This document shows positions 7,945 through 15,056 of a stretch of 22,047 nt of DNA, piece by piece (position 1 is the first letter of the stretch; each line of letters opens with the position of its first letter). This stretch comes from JBEVNX01 sp040507895 (GTDB taxonomy: Bacteria > Desulfobacterota > Binatia > JACPRU01): the NCBI GenBank assembly GCA_040507895.1, contig JBEVNX010000136.1, positions 1-22,047 on the forward strand. Direction: 5' to 3'. The notes under the pieces are model-generated. The model saw only the letters and a program-made list of their open reading frames with translations. It was not told the origin of the DNA and ran no database searches. The position numbers and the translations under genes are program-made.

Positions 7945-8496
7945 ATGAGAATCGCGGTCGTCGCCTTGGCAGCGGTGACGCCGGGATGCCTCGAAGGGCT
8001 CGATCCGGGACCGAGGTCACTCGGCGGCGACGGCGGATACGGACGCTCCTCCACGTACGACGACGAGCAAGAGGCCGAATGGGAGCGCCGCGCGCACGAG
8101 CGATACGCGTGCTCGGAGATCGCCGATCGCATCGACTACGATCGCGCCAAGATAGACGAGATCTCCCCGACGGGCCGGCACAAGAAGGCGCTCCAGTGGT
8201 ACCGCGACGACTTACGCAACGCGGAGCGCGATCGCGAGAGATGTCGTGACGCGGGGTACACCGGTTGGCAGCAGGAAAAGCGCGAGCGACGCGAGAACAA
8301 GGAATGGCAGCGCGAGGAGCAGGAGCGCCGGCGACAGGAGCAGGCCAGCGAGTGCAACAAGATGCGCGAGCGAATCCGCTTCGACCAATCGAAGGTGAGC
8401 GAGATCGCGCCCACCGGGCAACACAAGAAGGCGCTGCAATGGTACAAGGACGACATCGCCAACGCACAGCGCTACCTGCAGCAGAAGTGTCACTAG
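7945..8496 (+). CDS. Putative lipoprotein with duplicated Cys-bounded repeat
   Basis: 183 residues from ATG 7945 (ATG 7933 is an in-frame alternative; an AGAGG lies at 7928-7932). The N-terminus MRIAVVALAAVTPGC resembles a lipoprotein signal ending at Cys15, though TPGC is an imperfect lipobox. The mature part is hydrophilic and rich in Arg, Glu, Gln and Lys. It holds two copies of a 45-46-residue unit that begins and ends with Cys (residues 56-100 and 137-182). Both share an EI-x-PTG-x-HKKALQWY core, and a highly charged, coiled-coil-like linker separates them. Apart from the putative lipid-carrying Cys15, the four repeat cysteines are the only ones, suggesting one disulfide per repeat in the periplasm. 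I do not recognise the family and assign no function. Confidence 0.72.
   Translation: MRIAVVALAAVTPGCLEGLDPGPRSLGGDGGYGRSSTYDDEQEAEWERRAHERYACSEIADRIDYDRAKIDEISPTGRHKKALQWYRDDLRNAERDRERCRDAGYTGWQQEKRERRENKEWQREEQERRRQEQASECNKMRERIRFDQSKVSEIAPTGQHKKALQWYKDDIANAQRYLQQKCH
8110..8244 (+). repeat. Cys-bounded protein repeat, copy 1
   Basis: Encodes a 45-residue unit, Cys to Cys, with the core EISPTGRHKKALQWYRDD. It pairs with the copy at 8353-8490. The nucleotide match is best over the HKKALQWY core. Confidence 0.75.
8353..8490 (+). repeat. Cys-bounded protein repeat, copy 2
   Basis: Encodes a 46-residue unit, Cys to Cys, with the core EIAPTGQHKKALQWYKDD, one residue before the protein's C-terminal His. 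It is a within-gene duplication of the unit at 8110-8244. Confidence 0.75.
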
Positions 8497-8529
8497 GGTT
8501 GTGGTACATGTTCCAGCAACGGCCCCTTC

Positions 8530-9498
8530 ATGAGAGCGATTCGTGTCCACCAGCCTGGCGGCCCAGAAATGCTGCAGCTCGACGAGCTGCCAGAACCCCG
8601 ACCGCAAGCTGGTGAAGCGCTGGTCGCGATCGAAGCGGCCGGGCTCAACTACATCGACGTCTACTTCCGCAAGGGGCTCTACAAGGCAGCGCTTCCGCTG
8701 ACCCTCGGACTCGAGGGTGCCGGCACCGTGACGGCGATCGGTTCCGCCGTCGAGAACATACGCGTGGGCGACCGTGTCGCCTATACGAGCGTGCCCGGGG
8801 CGTATGCGCAGCTCGCCGTCGTGCCCGCCGCCCGGCTCGTCGTGTTGCCGGCGGGTATCACTCCCAAACAAGCCGCGGCGGCGATGCTGCAAGGGATGAC
8901 GGCGCACTACCTCGCGACCAGTTGCTGGCCGCTGCGCAGCGGCGACACCTGTCTGGTGCACGCCGCGGCGGGGGGCGTCGGGCTGCTCCTCTGCCAGATC
9001 GCCAAGCTCCGCGGCGCGCGCGTGCTGGCGACGGTGTCCACCGAAGAGAAGGCTGATCTGGCGCGACGAGCGGGCGCCGACGAGGTGATCCTCTACTCCA
9101 AGGAAGACTTCGAGGCCGAGGTGAAGCGGCTGACGGGCGGCAAGGGTCTCCAGGTGGTCTACGACGGGGTCGGGCGCACGACTTTCGAAAAAGGACTCGG
9201 CTGCCTCGCCCCACGGGGCATGATGGTACTCTACGGTCAGGCGAGCGGCCCCGTCGGAAGCATCGATCCCCAGGAGCTGAGCGCGCGCGGATCACTGTTC
9301 CTGACGCGCCCGACCCTGGCGCACTACATCCTCACGCGAGCGGAGCTCGTTGCTCGCGCCGGCGACGTCTTCGGCTGGATCCGCGACGGCAAGCTGACGC
9401 TCCGCATCGAGCGCGAATTTGCGCTCGCCGATGCGGCGCGGGCACACCGCGCGCTCGAAGGACGAGAGACCACCGGGAAGGTGCTGCTGATCCCGTGA
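8530..9498 (+). CDS. Zinc-independent quinone oxidoreductase (MDR superfamily)
   Basis: 322 residues, the usual length for Qor-type NADPH:quinone reductases. An N-terminal GroES-like domain contains AAGLNYIDVYFRKGLY and the LPLTLGLEGAGTV segment. The Rossmann domain has the nucleotide-binding AAAGGVG (about residues 145-151), followed by VLATVSTEEKADLARRAGADEVI and VVYDGVG. The zinc-binding residues of alcohol dehydrogenases are absent. The family reduces quinones or alpha,beta-unsaturated carbonyls with NADPH in the cytoplasm. It starts 33 bp after the lipoprotein gene with no clear Shine-Dalgarno, and may share its transcript. No pathway link is visible. The gene symbol qor would be reasonable but the exact subfamily is not proven. 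Confidence 0.9.
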   Translation: MRAIRVHQPGGPEMLQLDELPEPRPQAGEALVAIEAAGLNYIDVYFRKGLYKAALPLTLGLEGAGTVTAIGSAVENIRVGDRVAYTSVPGAYAQLAVVPAARLVVLPAGITPKQAAAAMLQGMTAHYLATSCWPLRSGDTCLVHAAAGGVGLLLCQIAKLRGARVLATVSTEEKADLARRAGADEVILYSKEDFEAEVKRLTGGKGLQVVYDGVGRTTFEKGLGCLAPRGMMVLYGQASGPVGSIDPQELSARGSLFLTRPTLAHYILTRAELVARAGDVFGWIRDGKLTLRIEREFALADAARAHRALEGRETTGKVLLIP

Positions 9499-9559
9499 CC
9501 CCTCCTGGCCGTTTCGCCGACCCGGACGGCTCAATCGACAGGGCTTCCTCCCGCACTCG

Positions 9560-9784
9560 GTGAACGGCCGGCAGCCAGACCTCGTACAGCGCCCGCCGAT
9601 GTGGCTCTTCCTGCTCGAGGGCCAGCGGGCGATCCTCGAGCTCGCATCGCTGGTCCCCGCCGCTCTGTGGCTGCGGCGCGCGCCCCGCGGTGTTGGTCAT
9701 CCCGTGCTCGTCCTTCCCGGCTTCACGGCGGGCGACGAATCGACGCTCGCCCTGCGACGATACTTCCGCAGCCTCGGGTACTAA
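9560..9784 (+). pseudogene. 5' remnant of an alpha/beta-hydrolase gene
   Basis: A 74-residue frame (GTG 9560) encodes a hydrophobic N-terminal segment starting at MWLFLLEGQRAILEL. It continues with GHPVLVLPGFTAGDESTLALRRYFRSLGY, then a stop. This is the characteristic first beta-strand and oxyanion region of esterase/lipase-like alpha/beta-hydrolases, whose intact members run on for some 200 more residues with the nucleophile and His-Asp. None of that is found in any frame in the 136 bp before the next gene, so the rest of the gene looks deleted rather than frameshifted. A stand-alone 74-residue protein is possible but unlikely. Confidence 0.65.
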
Positions 9785-9793
9785 TTGTCAGCC

Positions 9794-9812
9794 CGTCTCC
9801 GTCGACGAGACG
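9794..9812. repeat. Inverted repeat between hydrolase remnant and receiver gene
   Basis: CGTCTC (9794-9799), spacer CGTCGAC, GAGACG (9807-9812) form a perfect 6-bp stem. It lies just after the stop of the truncated hydrolase, in the leader of the receiver gene. It could be a small hairpin, an operator, or a scar at the deletion point. Confidence 0.35.
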
Positions 9813-9920
9813 ACCCATCCCTGCGCTAGGCTCGCGACCCGATGCAGCTCGCTTGTGCGCACCTTCGCCGAATGCTGAAATGACTTCGGGCGCAGGAAGG
9901 GTCACGATGCGGAGGGGACC

Positions 9921-10763
9921 ATGGCCCAACCGCCGAACCTGAAGGACATCCGGACTCTCGTCGTCGACGACGAATTCAGCGTTCGCGCGGTGCTGCGCAA
10001 GACCTTCGCCGACTGGGGCGCGGACGTCACGGTGGCGGACGCCGGTGCTCGGGGCATCGCCGAGCTGCCGCGCGCCCGCGACGCCGGATCGCCATTTCAG
10101 CTGATCTTCGTCGACTCGACGATGAACGTCACGGACGGCTTCGAGGTCATCGAGCGACTCAAGCCCTTCCCGCAGGAGTTCCAGCGCGCGGTGCTGATGA
10201 TCGGCCCGAAGGACTTGACCAAGGAGGTCCCGCGCGCTCGCGCTCTCGGCGCGGTCTACGTGTCGAAGCCGCTCACTCGCTCGGTCATCATCGGCGCCAT
10301 CGCCACGGTGCTCGGTATTCCCGCGGAAGCGAGCGAGCCCACGCCCAAGCCCGGCGAGCGGCGACGCCTGCGCGTGCTGCTCGCCGAGGACACGGCGGAC
10401 GTCGGCTGGATCCTGCGCACCTTGATCGAAGGACCGGACTACCAAGTGGACGTGGCTCACGACGGTCGAATGGCAGCCGACCTCTACCGCATGGCCGACT
10501 ACGACCTCGTCCTCATGGATCTGCAGATGCCTAACTACGACGGATACTGGGCAGCTCGGCAGATTCGATCCTGGGAGCGCGAGAACAAGCGAAAGCGCAC
10601 CCCGATCATCGCGGTGACCGCCTTCGGCGAGCAGGAGGATCCTCGCAAGAGCTTCGAAGCGGGTCTCGACGGCTATCTCGTCAAGCCGGTCTACAAGGAA
10701 GCCTTGATGCGCATGATCAACAAGCTGATGCGCCCACCGCCGCCCGAGATCGGCAGCTCCTGA
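9921..10763 (+). CDS. Tandem-receiver (REC-REC) response regulator without output domain
   Basis: 280 residues. The start is clear: GGAGG lies six bases before ATG 9921. Receiver 1 (about 10-130) has VVDDE, phospho-acceptor D65 in IFVDSTM, and K in YVSKPL; the usual Thr/Ser after strand 4 is replaced in LMIGP. Receiver 2 (about 150-270) has LLAEDTAD, D200 in LMDLQMP, T in VTAFG and K in LVKPV, the full canonical set. A Pro/Lys/Arg-rich linker joins them. No DNA-binding, GGDEF or enzymatic domain follows. Tandem receivers usually serve as phosphorelay intermediates or protein-interaction switches, with one domain gating the other. No kinase is adjacent; the hybrid kinase at 5206-7446 is the nearest candidate. 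Confidence 0.9.
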   Translation: MAQPPNLKDIRTLVVDDEFSVRAVLRKTFADWGADVTVADAGARGIAELPRARDAGSPFQLIFVDSTMNVTDGFEVIERLKPFPQEFQRAVLMIGPKDLTKEVPRARALGAVYVSKPLTRSVIIGAIATVLGIPAEASEPTPKPGERRRLRVLLAEDTADVGWILRTLIEGPDYQVDVAHDGRMAADLYRMADYDLVLMDLQMPNYDGYWAARQIRSWERENKRKRTPIIAVTAFGEQEDPRKSFEAGLDGYLVKPVYKEALMRMINKLMRPPPPEIGSS

Positions 10764-10786
10764 GCGTTGCCGCTGCCGACGTCCGA

Positions 10787-11353
10787 GTGAGCCACGCGGT
10801 CGCCAGCCGACTCTGCTGCCATCCCGCGACCCCGAGCGACGCCGTGAGTGACCTGCGAGCCGCGATCGGCAGGTCGCGCGCCGGCATGCTGGAGGTGGCA
10901 TTCCGCCTCGCTGGAGCCGTCGCCCGAATCCGTCTGCCGGCCCCTGGCGCGACACGGCCGGGCTCGCGACTCTGGGAGCATACCTGCTTCGAGCTGTTCG
11001 TCTCGCAAGAGCGGGAGCCGGCATACTGCGAGCTGAACTTGGCGCCGTCCGGCGAGTGGGCGGTCTATGCGTTCAGCGGCTATCGCCATGCCACCAGCGT
11101 GCCCCGCGAGCTCTCGCCCCCGGACATCTCGGTGCGCAGGAGCGACGATCTCGTCGAGCTCGAGGCGCGGATCTCGCTGCGGGAGCTGTTTCCTTCCAAC
11201 GCAGAGACCCGCTTCCGCGTCGGGTTGAGCGCCGTCGTCGAGGCGAGCGACGGACGGTGCTCGTACTGGGCGCTTCGCCATCCGCGGGAAAGACCCGACT
11301 TTCATCATCCGGATGCCTTTGCGCTCTGGTTGGAGCCGCCGCTCGCGGGGTGA
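10787..11353 (+). CDS. DOMON-like domain protein
   Basis: 188 residues from GTG 10787, with no strong ribosome site. The sequence matches the bacterial DOMON-like family: a beta-rich domain with GSRLWEHTCFELFVS (about 65-79), CELNLAPSGEWAVYAF (about 85-100) and a C-terminal YWALRHPRERPDFHHPDAFAL. No signal peptide is visible, so it is probably cytoplasmic. DOMON-fold domains bind haem or sugars in other settings; no haem ligand is evident here and the bacterial family is uncharacterised. It lies 23 bp after the receiver gene and 15 bp before the NamZ-like gene, so the pair 10787-12574 is probably co-transcribed. A carbohydrate-binding role beside a muropeptide enzyme is inference. Confidence 0.75.
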   Translation: MSHAVASRLCCHPATPSDAVSDLRAAIGRSRAGMLEVAFRLAGAVARIRLPAPGATRPGSRLWEHTCFELFVSQEREPAYCELNLAPSGEWAVYAFSGYRHATSVPRELSPPDISVRRSDDLVELEARISLRELFPSNAETRFRVGLSAVVEASDGRCSYWALRHPRERPDFHHPDAFALWLEPPLAG

Positions 11354-11368
11354 TAGGGGTCTGGCGCG

Positions 11369-12574
11369 TTGAAGTTCGGCATCGACCGCCTGCACGAGGA
11401 GGCTGCGCTGCGCCGGCCACTCGCCGGCCGGCGACTGGCCTTGTTGGCTCATCCGGCGTCGCTGACGCGCGATCTCACGCATTCCCTCGATGCGCTGGCT
11501 GCGCACCCCGAGCTGAGGATCACCGCCGCGTTCGGGCCGCAGCACGGCCTGCGCGGCGACAAGCAGGACAACATGATCGAGTCCGCCGACTTCGTCGATC
11601 CGCCCCGCGGCATTCCGGTCTTCAGCCTCTACGGCCAGGTCCGCAAGCCGACCGGCGCGATGATGGACTGCTTCGACGCTCTACTCGTCGATCTCCAGGA
11701 TCTCGGCACGCGGGTGTATACGTTCGTCACGACGCTGCGCTACGTGCTCGAAGCCGCGAGCTCCCATCGCAAGGCGGTATGGGTGCTCGATCGCCCGAAC
11801 CCGATCGGACGTCCGATCGAAGGCCTCCGCCTGCGGGAGGGGTGGGAGAGCTTCGTCGGCGTCGGCCCGCTGCCGATGCGCCACGGCTTGACGATGGGCG
11901 AGCTCGCTCGGTGGCTCGTGCGGCGCCTCAACCTCGACGTCGAGCTCGAGGTCGTGACGATGTCGGGATGGGAGCCGGAGCAGCCACCGGGCTACGGCTG
12001 GCCGCTCGGCGACCGCCCGTGGGTGAACCCGAGCCCGAACGCGTCGAACCCCTGGATGGCGCGCTGCTACCCGGGCACCGTCATGCTCGAAGGAACCGCG
12101 CTCTCGGAGGGCCGAGGGACGACGCGGCCGCTCGAAGTGCTCGGCGCGCCGGACATCGATCCCTGGGCACTCTCGGAGAGGATGCGCTCGCTGTCGCCGG
12201 AATGGATGCTGGGCTGCAGACTTCGTACTTGCTGGTTCGAGCCGACGTTTCACAAGCACGGCGGAACGCTCTGCGGCGGTCTGCAGATCCACGTCGAAGG
12301 CCCTGAATACGACCACGCGAGGTTCCGGCCGTGGCGCTTGATCGCGCTGGCTCTCAAAGCCCTGCGAGCGCTCTCTCCGCAGCGCGAGATCTGGCGCGAT
12401 TTCCCGTACGAGTACGAGCGCGATCGCCTCGCCATCGATCTGATCAACGGCGGCGAGGGGCTGCGTGAATGGGTGGACGACCCCGCCGCCACGCCCGCCG
12501 ATCTCGATCGGATCGCCGGCCCGGAAGAAGAAGCCTGGCGCGACGAACGCGACGCCGTGCTGCTCTACCGCTGA
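11369..12574 (+). CDS. DUF1343/NamZ-family exo-beta-N-acetylmuramidase-like protein
   Basis: 401 residues from TTG 11369, with an AGGGGT about eight bases upstream. The DUF1343 signature is extensive: LLAHPASLTRDL, AFGPQHGLRGDKQDNM, PVFSLYGQVRKPT, LLVDLQDLGTRVYTF, WVLDRPNPIG, MRHGLTMGELARW, CYPGTVMLEGTALSEGRGT and FEPTFHKHGGTLCGG. NamZ (DUF1343) removes terminal MurNAc from peptidoglycan fragments. No signal peptide is visible, unlike exported relatives, which suggests cytoplasmic turnover of imported wall fragments or another sugar substrate. The acidic residues expected to act in catalysis (EGTALSEGRGT) are present. It likely forms an operon with the DOMON-like gene. Family assignment is firm; substrate is by analogy. 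Confidence 0.88.
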   Translation: MKFGIDRLHEEAALRRPLAGRRLALLAHPASLTRDLTHSLDALAAHPELRITAAFGPQHGLRGDKQDNMIESADFVDPPRGIPVFSLYGQVRKPTGAMMDCFDALLVDLQDLGTRVYTFVTTLRYVLEAASSHRKAVWVLDRPNPIGRPIEGLRLREGWESFVGVGPLPMRHGLTMGELARWLVRRLNLDVELEVVTMSGWEPEQPPGYGWPLGDRPWVNPSPNASNPWMARCYPGTVMLEGTALSEGRGTTRPLEVLGAPDIDPWALSERMRSLSPEWMLGCRLRTCWFEPTFHKHGGTLCGGLQIHVEGPEYDHARFRPWRLIALALKALRALSPQREIWRDFPYEYERDRLAIDLINGGEGLREWVDDPAATPADLDRIAGPEEEAWRDERDAVLLYR

Positions 12575-12580
12575 ACCGGC

Positions 12581-12605
12581 GCCTTCGGCCCCACTCGCGG
12601 AAGGC
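12581..12605. terminator. Hairpin between convergent genes, possible terminator
   Basis: GCCTTC (12581-12586) and GAAGGC (12600-12605) pair across a 13-nt loop, just after the NamZ-like stop, in the 99-bp gap facing the convergent exported-protein gene. There is no T-run. Confidence 0.3.
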
Positions 12606-12673
12606 CCCCTACTGCCGTACCTAGACCCGACTCTCGGTCGTCCCGCGCCCAGCCGTCACGCTACGGCGAAAGC

Positions 12674-13132
12674 TCAGGACGGCGGGGCCGGCTCGACCAG
12701 GTCCGTGATCAGAAGCGAGGGCGCCCCTTGCGTGTAGACGGCGAACGTACCGGCGATCTTCGTCCCCGGCGGCGCATTCAGGAGACGCGCCACGTCCTCG
12801 GACCTCCCCTCGATGGTGAACGGCTGCGCCATCACGCGCGAGAGGTAGCGATCGAGACCGGTTTCGCCGGGCGTCCCGTAGCGCGTCACCAACAGGGTGT
12901 GGCGCCGACCGTCGCCGACGATGTCGATACGGTCGAGGACCTTCGCTTCCGGCGCCACGCGATCGAGATAGCCTTCGATGATGACCAGAGACGGGCGATT
13001 CAGATCGGTCAGCCCCGGCGATATGGCGAACGAGACGGCGGGCGATGCGACGAGAAGACAGGCGGCGGCGAGGGGGACTCCGAAGGCGCGGGCAACCCGG
13101 CGTTTCCGAGTGAGCATTCGACGAACGTCCAT
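12674..13132 (-). CDS. Small exported protein of unknown function
   Basis: 152 residues from ATG 13132; a TTG at 13177 and ATG 13117 are alternatives and none has a clear ribosome site. A basic start (MLTRKRRVARAF) followed by GVPLAAACLLVASPAVSFA looks like a Sec signal peptide with cleavage after AVSFA. The mature part (about 115 residues) is predicted beta-rich: LVIIEGYLDRV, KVLDRIDIVGDGRRHTLLVTRYGT, PFTIEGRSEDVARLL, GTKIAGTFAVYTQGAPSLLITDLV. The pattern recalls OB-fold-like or small periplasmic proteins, but I do not recognise a family. It lies 34 bp downstream of the DUF2585 gene on the same strand and is probably co-transcribed. Confidence 0.65.
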   Translation of the reverse strand: MDVRRMLTRKRRVARAFGVPLAAACLLVASPAVSFAISPGLTDLNRPSLVIIEGYLDRVAPEAKVLDRIDIVGDGRRHTLLVTRYGTPGETGLDRYLSRVMAQPFTIEGRSEDVARLLNAPPGTKIAGTFAVYTQGAPSLLITDLVEPAPPS

Positions 13133-13166
13133 GAGTGAATGGAACACCGGCCGGGGGCTGAAGTCT

Positions 13167-13763
13167 CTAGCGATCAACGGGCCCCGGCATGGCTCCGAGC
13201 TGCCACGCCTTCACCGCCTCGACCGGGTGAAGCAGCATGAGCACATTGAGGAGCAGGCTGTCACGAATCCACCACACGAGCAGGCCGTCAACCGCGAAGA
13301 AGCCGACCACCGACACCCAGATGGGCAGCGCGCTCGCCCCGAAGTAGCCGATCAGGAAACCGCCGATGTCGCCGAGCGAATTGGCGACGCTGTCTCCGTA
13401 GTAGTCGAGCGAGATCGTCGCCGCGCGGTAGCGCTCGATCATCGCATGGGTGTTCTCGACGATCTCCCAGGCCGTCTCGATGCCGAGCGCGATCGCAGCG
13501 CGAGCAGCGGGGCTCACGATGCCGCTCAAGCTCGCCCATAGGATCCCGTACAGCGCGACGCCGTGGAGGGCATGCGTGATCGTGTACGGGTCGACGAGAT
13601 GCTGCGAATTGTGCTGACTCCAGATCTCCAGCGAGCCGAGCGCGGGATCCCCCGCCCGGCACCACCACGGTCGGCCCATCGCCGCGAGCACGCAAGCGAT
13701 CAGAGCGAGCACCACCACCGCTCCGCCGAGGTGACGCACCCGGAACGGCTGTGCGAGCGTCAT
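13167..13763 (-). CDS. DUF2585 / UPF0314 family membrane protein
   Basis: 198 residues from ATG 13763, chosen because GGGGGAG lies seven bases upstream. An ATG at 13784 overlapping the previous stop (ATGA) would add seven residues. The protein carries the DUF2585 signatures: GRPWWC near the first helix, WSQHNSQHLVDPYTITHALHG, ALGIETAWEIVENT and DYYGDSVANSLGDIGGFLIGY. Four hydrophobic segments are visible, at the N-terminus (VVVLALIACVLAA), around HGVALYGILWAS, around SLGDIGGFLIGYFGAS, and near the C-terminus (VSVVGFFAVDGLLVWW). The family is conserved in proteobacteria and has no established function. It follows the MaoC-like gene with a 17-bp gap or a 4-bp overlap and is probably in its operon. 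Confidence 0.85.
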   Translation of the reverse strand: MTLAQPFRVRHLGGAVVVLALIACVLAAMGRPWWCRAGDPALGSLEIWSQHNSQHLVDPYTITHALHGVALYGILWASLSGIVSPAARAAIALGIETAWEIVENTHAMIERYRAATISLDYYGDSVANSLGDIGGFLIGYFGASALPIWVSVVGFFAVDGLLVWWIRDSLLLNVLMLLHPVEAVKAWQLGAMPGPVDR

Positions 13764-13780
13764 TGGCGCTCCCCCGCGGC

Positions 13781-14965
13781 TCATGCCGCGGGCTCGGCTC
13801 CCGAGCGTGGGCCGACGCGAGACGGCAAGCGGACGGTTGCGCTGGCCGTCACCGACAGCTCGCCATCTTGATTCTTGGCGGTCTGTGAGATCTCCGCGTA
13901 GTGCGCGCCTTCATCCTCGAATGTGCGGCGGACCTCGCCATCGATGTAGAGCGTGTCACCGACGGGATTGTGCCGGCGGATCTCGACGTGGTGGCGGCGC
14001 AGGAAGCCGTCGTCGCTCATCCAATTCGTCAATTGATGGGACATCCACGAGCAGCGTTCCGGTCCGTAGTCGTATGCGGCCGGGGTGCCGACGAGTGTGG
14101 CGAGGTCATCCTCCCAGTGGACCCGCTCGGGAACGTCCGGAATGCCGAAGCGGTTGGGGATTCCGAGCCCGGGATGCTTCTGGAGCTGCTTCCAGGCGAG
14201 CTTGTTGGCGCGGATGTAGAGGCCGCCCCATCCCTGCGCGAACGCGATGAAGCCAGTCACCGTCATCGGACCCTTGACCATCCTCGGCAGGCGCTCGCCG
14301 ACCGTGACGTCTTCGATGAAGCGCGGACGCGCGCCGCGGATCTCTTCGGACGCATAGAGCGCGTAGATCTCGGCGAGATCCTCCCGCGTGTAGCGAACCG
14401 GGCCCTTCGCCTTTACGGCGTCGTACTTGGTTCCGTGCTCGCGCGCGGTGTCGCGCTCGGTGCGAAAGCACCAACTGTCTCCTTCGGCCAAAAGCTCCTC
14501 GCCCTCGCCCAAGAACTCGCAGCGGTAGATCTGCTGGATCGATCGTCCCGCGAAACGAGTGCGTCGCTCGATCAGATCGCCTAGCTGAGCTCTCGTCGTG
14601 AATCGCTCGCCGAAGCGAATCGGACGGTGCCACGTGAGGTCGATGCCGGCGAACATCGCGTGCACGCCCGGCAGACCCGCGACGTATCCGCTGAAGGAGC
14701 GGTTGAGCGCGAAGACGAACGACGGCGGCGCCAGCAGGCACCCGTAACGCGTCGCGGACGCGTAGGATGGATCGCACCACAGCGGATTGTCGTCGCCGAT
14801 GCCGTGCGCCCAGTGGCGGATGTTGTCGCGCGTCGCCTCGGTACACCAGGGCTCGATGGTCTCCTCGACCGGCGCGCCGACGAGCTTTCGCAGCTCGGCG
14901 ACGCTCTCGTCGGTGATCCGCGAAAAGCGCGGCGGAGGATCGGCGGCGAGGCGGCGACTCGGCAC
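13781..14965 (-). CDS. Double-hotdog MaoC/FAS1-like acyl-CoA dehydratase
   Basis: 394 residues from GTG 14965, with a GAG just upstream. The start is uncertain because the frame is open further up without a better codon. The N-terminal hotdog (about 20-190) has WAHGIGDDNPLWCDPSYASATRYGCLLAPPSF in the FAS1_DH/MaoC_N pattern. The C-terminal hotdog (about 215-380) has VKGPMTVTGFIAFAQGWGG, HQLTNWMSDDGFLRRHHVEIRRHNPVGDTLYIDGEV and TASATVRLP. Such proteins hydrate or dehydrate enoyl-CoA or enoyl-ACP thioesters. The classical D-x4-H hydratase-2 motif is not obvious in the C-terminal half, so the catalytic pair may have moved or been lost. It is followed by a membrane protein of unknown function and preceded by threonine aldolase; no dedicated pathway is evident. 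Confidence 0.83.
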   Translation of the reverse strand: MPSRRLAADPPPRFSRITDESVAELRKLVGAPVEETIEPWCTEATRDNIRHWAHGIGDDNPLWCDPSYASATRYGCLLAPPSFVFALNRSFSGYVAGLPGVHAMFAGIDLTWHRPIRFGERFTTRAQLGDLIERRTRFAGRSIQQIYRCEFLGEGEELLAEGDSWCFRTERDTAREHGTKYDAVKAKGPVRYTREDLAEIYALYASEEIRGARPRFIEDVTVGERLPRMVKGPMTVTGFIAFAQGWGGLYIRANKLAWKQLQKHPGLGIPNRFGIPDVPERVHWEDDLATLVGTPAAYDYGPERCSWMSHQLTNWMSDDGFLRRHHVEIRRHNPVGDTLYIDGEVRRTFEDEGAHYAEISQTAKNQDGELSVTASATVRLPSRVGPRSGAEPAA

Positions 14966-15056
14966 GCGCTCAGATCTAGCGCCATCGAGAGGTGACCGCC
15001 AGGCGCCCGCCGCGGAAACCGCACTGAGCCAGACGAGTCTATCGCCAGACGGGCTC

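Noticed and set aside
9723..11024. 433-codon minus-strand frame opposite the tandem receiver gene
   Set aside because: The plus strand encodes two receivers with intact phosphorylation residues and a good ribosome site; this is its antisense shadow.
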